From: Typhlomys cinereus
Taxonomy: Eukaryota > Chordata > Mammalia > Rodentia > Platacanthomyidae
Length of the DNA stretch: 64,000 nt
Direction of reading: 5' to 3'
Assembly: GCA_023101885.1 (NCBI GenBank)
Contig: JALPQD010000026.1
Coordinates: 10,912,153 to 10,976,152 of the forward strand
Shown: piece after piece, positions 56,961 through 64,000 of the stretch
Numbering within the stretch: the stretch's first letter is position 1
Layout of the letters: each line of letters starts with the position of its first letter
Notes under the pieces: generated by a model
The model's input: the letters and a program-made list of their open reading frames with translations, nothing else
What the model was told of the DNA's origin: nothing
Database searches by the model: none
Made by a program: the position numbers and the translations under genes

Positions 56961-59631
56961 GCAGCATCTCCATCACAGACATCCTCGCATCTAGACCAGC
57001 TCTTTGCAGAGATCTGGCATTGAACCTGAGCTTCAGCCACTGTTAGAAAAGGCTCTGATGACAGAGCCCCTTAAGAAGTCTCCCTTCTACCTGCAAAGCC
57101 ACAGGTGACCTACCAGAAACGAAACATACTAGACCAACCTGCTGGTTTCCCGGGGGCCTAATGCAACATAATGATGCACTTGAAGTCGTGAAGTCAGCTC
57201 ATGGCCAAGTCAGTCCCGTACAGGCAACTGGACCTTGAGCTAAGCCAAGTCAGAATGCATTCTTAATTGGGAAGAAGGACCTGTCCGTGCCTGACACAGT
57301 GCTGGGTTATTGTCAGCGATGCAGAAGACACAAGACAAAGCCCTATCTCTGAGGGACACTGTTTGTTAGGAAGTCAGATTGCCTATGGAATCTACACGTC
57401 TGGTCTTACTCCTGCCAGGAGCTCCAGCTATGGGAAGTGAAACAACACACAGTCCCACACAGTCCTTCTTCAGGGATGAACAATCAGAGAATCAACCAGC
57501 AACTGGTCGGGGTTGTGCCAAGAAGGATAAGTAGAAAGCAGGGGCTGGAAGGCAAGCTGGGTGAAAGAGAAACTAATCAGCACTGTCTGGTAGATCTTTC
57601 TGGAATCATGGGAATGTTCTTTGTGCCGTCCGATATGTTAGCTGTGTCTAGGGAGAATGAGCAGATGAATTTTTAATAGCACTTAATTTTTTATTAATTT
57701 AAAACTAAATAGTCCCAAGGGATTAGCACTATCATATTGGAGGGTGATTAGCATATTGGAACATGGTTTCGCCCAGCTCTGATTGACTTCTTGGATGTTT
57801 TTTGCCTCTGCAGTCATCTCCCACATTCCTCTTGGGGTGCGATAGTTCTCATTTCTGGCCCTCTCCTCCCCATGGCCTTGTGTGGCGGGCAGGTTCTACT
57901 CAAGAAGGAAGTTGAGTCTCAGAAGTCATTTCCCCAAGGTTGCACTGTTTGAACACTTATATTCTTTAATTGAACCTTTGTCCCTTGTTGTTTCTTCAGC
58001 TGAGCAGCCACTAAGCAATGACTTGCCTCTGGGAGACTGGTTACTCAAACTTGCTGCTTTCCTGGCAGACACAGAGGGTGGGTCTCTGTGAGAGTGGATA
58101 GGACTCAAACCAGGACATTTGCTGAAGGAAGACAGGCGCTCTAACAGGTGAGGGCTGGCTGGCTGTAAAGCTACCTGAGACACATCTAACTGCTTTCTCA
58201 TTGTTCCTGAGTTCTGTGAGCACAACCTTGCTATCATCATCATAACCTGCCTGGCCTGCCAAACCACATGGTCACATCCCTTGATGTGACCCATCCCTTG
58301 AACTCTGGAGGAAGGGAGTCCAGATTCGTATAAGAGATGTCTGTGTAAAGACAGGGGAAAAAGAGACACATGGCTGCTGAAAACTGGCCACGGACGGCTT
58401 GATAATAGAGACAGTATGACAGGGTAAACCAGACCCAAGGTGAAGCCCACCTTCTCCTCTCCTAGTTATGTGAATTGGAGTTGGTAGAAGAACTTTGGTT
58501 TCCTCATCTGCAAAGTAGAGATGAATAAATGAACTGCATCCCATCGGTTGTCCAGGATGGCTGAAAGGCTCAGAGAACAGTTCTTTGCAAGCCAAACAGG
58601 GGAAGGATAACAGTGACGGACAGAGGTGGGAAGACAAAGATCACACAGGCGTCTCAAGAGTTGTGAGCATCTGGAAGCCCCATCCGGCTGGAAGGGAGCC
58701 TCTGATACTCCTGCCTTGCCTTGCAGAGCTTCGCACTCAGTAGAGGCAGAAGAGAGGGTCCCTCCTCTGGGTGTAATGCCAATGTTGAGAGCGGGCAATG
58801 GTTTGAAAGGCTATTGTCATAATGCAGGTGGGTTCATGTTAGTAAATAGAAGGTAACTCCCTGGAAAGTATCAAAGACATCCCTTCCTCCGAACGGATAA
58901 TGGCCCACTTCAGGGGATCAAACATCCCTAAGTAGGGCACCCAGGTAATATGCCATTTTGATGTTGCACTTGGAGCTAGACAGGATGCTCCAAAATGGAC
59001 CCAGCTGAACATCAGAGGTTTTGGGTATTCCGTGTTACATAAATAGAGCAGGTCTAGGTTCACAAAACAATGTAGGGAGCCATAGTTAGACAGCACTACA
59101 CACTTGTATACAGTGTATACAGTATGGGAATTCTTTAATACGCTACATCGTGAATCTCCAGGATAGAAATATTGCATGCAGCATTTATTTCCCAAACGCC
59201 TTTGGCCGTGGGAACCTCCTTTCCCATAAAGGAGCTCGCAAAATACACTTCTGCAAAAGCCACACCAGACCAGAGAGGTACAGATTTCATGGCCAGAGCT
59301 TTCTAACAGAAATTAAATTGAAGACAGGTGGGAGGTTGTTAAAAATGAAACTCTGTGTAGCTACCTCTGAGTAACTTCAAAGATAAAAGAAATAGGCAGT
59401 GGGCTATCTGGGTTGCACATGAGAGGAACCTGAATCAAACAAGCTTAGGCATCAAAAGAATCACATTGCCCTGGGAAAAGGAGGGGAGCTTCAACAGCCA
59501 GCCAGCAGGAGGGCAGGTTTGCAGCCCAGAGAGAGCCGGAGCCCAGGGCCCTGCACCCTTGGGGCTCTCGCTTGCCTCTCTCTGAGTCCTTTCTCTTCTC
59601 TCCCTCTAGGCACCTCCTTCTGTGTGTGCGT

Positions 59632-59676
<45 letters not shown>
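59632..59676. repeat. (CA)n microsatellite
   Basis: A CA run of about 45 bases. Preceded by GTGTGTGCGTGC, so the junction is self-complementary. Confidence 0.98.
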
Positions 59677-59679
<3 letters not shown>

Positions 59680-60639
59680 CTCCCAATAGATACTAAAGGT
59701 TTCATGTTACTGATCCTACCAGACTATTTTGATCACTGGTCCCCTTCAGTCACGTGACCCACTATGCAGTAAGCAGGGATGTGCCCTTCCAGTAAAGACT
59801 CTGAGGGAGGTAGATGGAATAGTGGGGGAAGGGGAAGTCCCTTGGAGGTCCCTGTTGGCACCACGCTAGAGGAGGTGGACAAGGGGGAGGGCCGAGGTGA
59901 GCTGCCTCTGAGGAAAACACACAGTCAGTGTTCAGAGAAGCTCCTAGAAAGATGAAGGATCCTGCCCTCCCTTCCCATCTCCTCTGTCTCTCGTTCATTT
60001 CGATGCAAAATACACTGTTGTAATCAAATATAATCTGCTTTGATTTTCCCAAATCCTAGTGTTAAGTATGCATGAATGTGATATTATAGCAGATAGACTT
60101 CTGAGCAGAGGAATTATTTTTGAAATCTGTGCTGAAGCAAGGAAAAGCCAACCCCCATCATCCCTCGGGTCTCACCGGCTCCTGATGCTGCCTGATGCAA
60201 CTTGATTCTGGCCATACTGACTTTCCTGCTGCTTCTAGAGACACCCCAAGACCACATTCCTTCAGGGGATCTGCAGTTGTTGTTCCCTTCTAGAACCCGG
60301 GACTCAGCTATCCACCTGGCTAATAGCCTCCCCTGTCCTGTCTTCACTCACTTATCACCTGCTCACAGGGGCTTGCTTGCTCTGCTACCCTTTGTAATCT
60401 GCCTACCCTCGCCCTTATCTGTTTGATTACCCTCGTTTCCATGTTATGTATCAAATGTTCTGTATGGTCCCTTCCCACTAAAACACATGCTCCTTGGAGT
60501 TCAGGCTTGTATATTACAGGGTAATGCTTTTGTTTGTTGAAAGGGAGGAAAATAACACTGAACCGTCCACATTATCATGGAGGGAAAAACTAGCATCAAT
60601 GAGTGACTGTACCAGGATTGTCTGCTAATAAGGCGTTGC

Positions 60640-60740
60640 AGTCCTCAGGAAAAGATGAAGAAACAGGGGCCCAGAGAGGTTGAACAAGCTTCCCAAGAGA
60701 ACCCACCTAGTTAAGTAGCTGGATCCAGCTTGAAATTCAT
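60640..60740 (-). mobile_element. MIR SINE relic
   Basis: GATGAAGAAACAGGGGCCCA, GAGAGGTTGAACAAGCTTCC and CCTAGTTAAGTAGCTGGATC match the reverse-complement MIR core. Confidence 0.75.
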
Positions 60741-61489
60741 GTAGGAATCCCAAAGCAACAATACTAAGATCTTTTAGTGTTCAATTTGTGGTTGTGACTT
60801 TCTGAATCAGGACAGCTCCAGAATCAGGCGACTGTCTTTGGGAAGAGAATGCCTCACAATGCCAATAGCGACTGACTGGGCAAGAGCGGCCAGAATAAAA
60901 TCTAAGGCCCTGCACTAGACAGGCCAGCCAGAGCTGCTGCTGTGCCCACCACAGAATCCCAGGGAGGATCAGGAGCCAAAGCCACAGAGGGCTGCAGAGG
61001 AAGATGAGGGGCAGGGTGAAGGCTGGGGGAATTCACATCAAGTCTGGGAAAGGAATTCTGGTCCCAAACAACCAGATGGAAATCTCTCCCACCCTAGCAG
61101 ATGGTGACACTGAAACAGGCAGGCACTGGACTTAGGGTGACCAGGCCCAGCAGGTGGTAAGGTGCTAAATAGAGAGAGGAAGTGAAATATGGCTTAGTGA
61201 GGAGAGACCCTCAGCCAGGCTTATCAGCTTGTCTAAGCAGAAGTCTGCAGACTCCCCGTCCTAGGAAAAACTGAAAAACTCAAGAAAAATGACCTATAGG
61301 TTAGGACAGTCAAGAGGACTTGGACTAAAGGGCCTACTTAAGTTGTTACGTCACGTGGCATCGCTTGACATGACCCCCCAATATATACACAAGGAATCTG
61401 AAGAATCCAGGCATCTGAGGGAAGCCACTAACAGAAAAGAAGCCAAATGCAAACAAGAATTTTTGAGGTGGGGGGGGGAATTTTCGGGA

Positions 61490-61735
61490 GCAGCACAAGC
61501 TGTAAAGCCAGACTGCCTGAGTTCCAGTCCCAGCCATACCACTTATCAGCTGTGTGACCGAGAGTAAGCTGTGTCACTTCTCTGGGCCTTCATCATTACC
61601 TCTACATTAAGAACAATAGTAGCTATTTTGCTGCATTATTAAACAGGTTGAAATATGAATTAATATATATGATGGGCTTAGGAAAGCACCTTGATCCCAT
61701 TAGGCAATGTGTAAGGGTTTAATAAATGAAAAAAT
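61490..61735 (+). mobile_element. MIR SINE relic, near full length
   Basis: AAAGCCAGACTGCCTGAGTT, CCACTTATCAGCTGTGTGAC, TCACTTCTCTGGGCCTTCAT and AGGGTTTAATAAATG are the MIR landmarks in order. Confidence 0.9.
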
Positions 61736-62490
61736 AAATGCATGAAGCAGAAGGAGACATCAAAATGATTTAATTAACGTCCTCAGGAGAGAGAAGAGAC
61801 AATGCCACATCTCTAAATGAAAGCACAGGATGCTATTAAAAAGGGACGTTCTGAGACGACAGAAAAACATAAATTAAAAATACGATTGCAGATATTAGAA
61901 AGCGATGCACAGGAGGATTGGAAGTGAGGCACACTCCCCCAAAGTGAAACGGAAAGAGAAGCAGATGGAAAACAGGAGGGGAAAACGAGACAATGAGAGG
62001 ATCCATCCTGAAAATCCAGTATCCACTGCTAAGAGCTGGAAAGACAGAACCAAGGGATTAGGATGAGGATGGACGTTGGGAAGAAACTGATGCAGCACAG
62101 ATCCCCAGCTGAGGGGTACATCCTTCCAGGCTGCAGGGGTCCTTTGAGTCCCCATCCGCAACAACCATAAAGCACCCTTGTGAAATCCAGACCAGTGGAA
62201 ATAAAACAGGCAGCTTAAATGTTCCTCGAGAGAAAAAAAAGTCATCTTCTTTGGCGCTACAGTCAGTGGCAAGGGCTTCTCAACAGAAGTCAGAGACTGA
62301 AGACATGGCACCATGCCATCATATTTTGGGGGGTCAGGGGGTGATCTTTATTATTTGATACAGAATTCTCCATTCAGCAGGCTGCAAATGAGGTGTGAGA
62401 ACAGAATTGGGTTTCAGAAAAATGTGTCTCTCAGAATGATTTTTCTAGAAGTTACTAGAGGATGAGAGGATAAACCCAGAATGAGTGTCA
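61736..62490. other. ASIC2: Intron sequence, nothing recognised
   Basis: Purine-rich unique sequence with a short G-run at 62327-62342. No gene signature was seen. Confidence 0.45.
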
Positions 62491-62604
62491 TGTGAGAGTC
62501 TGTGAACAGGAAGCCCAGCCTAAGGAGAATTCCAGATGTGTGTGGAGAGAAGCTGTGTGACCGTGGAGCAGGAGACCTAGAGAGCTGAGTCCAAACCATA
62601 GGGA
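62491..62604 (+). repeat. Local direct duplication, copy 1 (likely source), 114 bp
   Basis: It runs from TGTGAGAGTCTGTGAACAGG to CCAAACCATAGGGA. It sits in continuous unique sequence and is copied at 62999-63112 with a single difference (T at 62556, C at 63064). Confidence 0.97.
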
Positions 62605-62696
62605 CGTCCCGAGAGGCATTTCAGGACTCTGACCCAGAAGCTGTGATGTCTAAAGAGAAGAATCTAGCAAACCAATAAGCATAAGGTCAAGCAACA

Positions 62697-62705
62697 CACA
62701 TACAT

Positions 62706-62757
<52 letters not shown>
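62697..62757. repeat. (CA)n microsatellite
   Basis: A CA run of about 56 bases lying between the B4-like SINE and the source copy of the duplication. Confidence 0.98.
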
Positions 62758-62760
<3 letters not shown>

Positions 62761-62787
62761 AGAACTCCACAAGACTAAGATCAAAGC

Positions 62788-63258
62788 CACCTGTGGACCT
62801 GGGAGAGAGCTCAGATGGTAAGTGCTTGCCCTGCAGGACTGAGGACCTGAGATCGGATTCTCAAAGCTCCTACGGTAGTGTGGGCCTCTAATCCCACTGA
62901 TGACAAGGTGGGCAGTGCAGGCAGGCAGATCTCTAGAGCTGGCTGACCTGCTAGCCTAGACTCCTTTGCAAAGGTCCAGCCCAGTGACAGAGAGTCACTG
63001 TGAGAGTCTGTGAACAGGAAGCCCAGCCTAAGGAGAATTCCAGATGTGTGTGGAGAGAAGCTGCGTGACCGTGGAGCAGGAGACCTAGAGAGCTGAGTCC
63101 AAACCATAGGGAGGTTTGTTTGCCTCAAACAAAAGGTGGAAGCTGAGGGCAGACCTCAGATTGTCCTCTGCCACATACAAACTGTGCACCCACATGCACA
63201 CACATACACATGCACACTCACAAGTGCGCACACATGCACGTGCATGTGCACACGAGTC
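62788..63258 (+). mobile_element. B4-like SINE interrupted by a templated insertion
   Basis: The left part at 62788-62998 has GAGAGAGCTCAGATGGTAAG, CTGAGATCGGATTCTC and GGTCCAGCCCAGTGACAGAG. The right part from 63113 has TGCCTCAAACAAAAGGTGGA, TTGTCCTCTGCCACATACAA and CA-rich sequence. These join as a normal element if 62999-63112 is removed. Confidence 0.8.
62999..63112 (+). repeat. Local direct duplication, copy 2, inserted in a SINE
   Basis: It is 113/114 identical to 62491-62604. GTCA immediately precedes both copies apart from one extra C here, a possible microhomology at the left junction. Confidence 0.97.
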
Positions 63259-63260
63259 CC

Positions 63261-63422
63261 ACATAACTATATATGACTAGGTAAATGTTATCCACAGTCT
63301 AGTTTTTCCACATCACATGTAGCAGGTGCACTGAGCAGGTCTCCCCAACATGTACAACTTAGGCAGTTTGTGTGGATAGACTAGACTGTGGATAACATTT
63401 ACCTAGTCATAAATAGTTATGT
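63261..63422. repeat. Inverted repeat, 52-bp arms, 58-base loop
   Basis: The arms at 63261-63312 and 63371-63422 pair at 49 of 52 positions; the outer 43 positions have a single mismatch. The left arm begins ACATAACTATATATGACTAG and the right arm ends CTAGTCATAAATAGTTATGT. It starts directly after the CA-rich end of the B4-like SINE. Confidence 0.95.
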
Positions 63423-64000
63423 AAAAGATGAATGCTAACTGTATTCCAAGGGTGAAAAGAGGCCAATAAATATGAGCATTCCATTCAGGAAACCCACATC
63501 CTCGTCTCCCATGGTAAAAGGACTCACAGAAAACATGTCACATTTTTTCCTACCAAGAAATAACTGCCAAGTGTTCATGCCCCTGGCACTGTGGGTGAAA
63601 AAAAAAAAAAAAAAGAAGAAACCGCTCAAGCAGTGAGCCGAGAGTCGATGCCTCTGAGCAGTGGACTCAGGGGTCCCAGCAGTAAAGCAGGAACTGATGT
63701 TTTTCATTAAAAGTCTTGCAGTACCATTTGGCTTTTTAAATTATGTACATAGACTGCTTTGATAAATATAAAAGTTAAATTAAAGATAATCATAAATTTT
63801 GAACATAGCTGGAAGGCCCCAACTGCTATCAAGGGTAACATGTTTCCTTCCTGCCTGTCCCTCCTTACAAATGGGACATAGTGAGAATGAAGGCTGATGG
63901 TTGCTATGGTTTCTCCAGCATCTCTGCTCTCAGGAAAAACTTTTGTCATGGTGCCAGATCTTAAAAACCTCCCAAGAATAAGAGGAGCCAGCTCTGGCCT
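63423..64000. other. ASIC2: Intron sequence, nothing recognised
   Basis: An A-run lies at 63598-63614. The rest is AT-rich unique sequence reaching the window end. Confidence 0.45.

Larger units (their letters stand above)
55251..61489. other. ASIC2: Intron sequence with CA arrays and a MIR relic, no gene seen
   Basis: A 21-base A-run lies at 55649-55669. CA arrays lie at 56391, 56921 and 59632. A MIR relic lies at 60640-60740. A repeat-free AT-rich stretch with ATTA motifs lies at 57600-57790. No further ASIC2 exon was recognised. Confidence 0.5.
54633..64000 (+). other. ASIC2: ASIC2 intron downstream of the shared exon (5' part)
   Basis: The next ASIC2 exon would encode the segment beginning ETTFEAG and KVQIHSQ after the split Glu codon. 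No such stretch was found in any frame to the window end. The content is one LTR, CA arrays, MIR relics, a B4-like SINE with a local duplication, and unique sequence. Confidence 0.75.

Noticed and set aside
63261..63422. The inverted repeat as a microRNA precursor.
   Set aside because: The 58-base loop and 52-bp almost perfect stem are outside the usual pre-miRNA shape, and there is no conservation evidence. Kept as a structural finding only.
54633..64000. A second ASIC2 exon downstream.
   Set aside because: No frame contains the expected continuation (ETTFEAG, KVQIHSQ). It presumably lies beyond the window.

Overview
The window looks like intronic DNA of a mouse-related (myomorph) rodent. 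The evidence is tRNA-derived SINEs of the B2 superfamily, ID, ID-B1 dimer (B4-like) and B3-like SINEs, MaLR-type LTR elements, rodent-style L1 3' ends, and many long CA/GT, GGAA and GATA microsatellites. The youngest SINE family has a B2-type head but a body unlike mouse or rat B2. That would fit the DIP-type SINEs described from jerboas (Dipodidae), but I cannot confirm the species without a search.

I can support one protein-coding segment: a 151-bp exon on the + strand at 54482-54632. It encodes 50 codons of the extracellular domain of the acid-sensing ion channel subunit ASIC2 (ACCN1/BNC1/MDEG). It has a long polypyrimidine tract and AG acceptor, a GTGAGC donor, enters in phase 0 and leaves in phase 1. 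Everything upstream (1-54481) is read as the 3' part of the very large ASIC2 intron that precedes the first shared exon. Everything downstream (54633-64000) is read as the next intron. No first exon and no following exon were recognised.

Layout: 1-12 kb holds unique intron sequence with young SINE insertions (2.0, 6.4, 8.7 and 9.1 kb), a 5'-truncated L1 tail (7.8-8.4 kb) and an ID-seeded GGAA array (4.7-5.0 kb). 12-25 kb holds several LTR copies and B4-like SINEs, some nested in each other. 25.4-29.4 kb is an almost complete MaLR retrotransposon (LTR, internal region, LTR) split by a later L1. 29.4-54.4 kb is mostly unique sequence with scattered MIR relics, two old L1 pieces, three SINE or LTR nests, a 375-bp TG-rich tract and a large GA/GGGA/GGAA array. 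54.4-64 kb holds the exon, an LTR about 170 bp downstream, and a cluster of local rearrangements at 62.5-63.4 kb.

The most unusual signals are small local copying events, not a new gene system. A 114-bp segment at 62491-62604 is repeated at 113/114 identity inside a B4-like SINE at 62999-63112. A 52-bp-arm inverted repeat lies 150 bp further on. An older copy of the same kind (about 110 bp) links 52607-52716 to 53617-53727. Several stretches free of recognisable repeats and rich in homeodomain-type ATTA/TAAT motifs are candidate conserved regulatory elements. I found no non-repeat gene other than ASIC2, no tRNA or rRNA gene, no CRISPR array, and nothing that I can defend as an undescribed biological system. 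Repeat families are assigned from remembered family features, so boundaries marked approximate could move by tens of bases.
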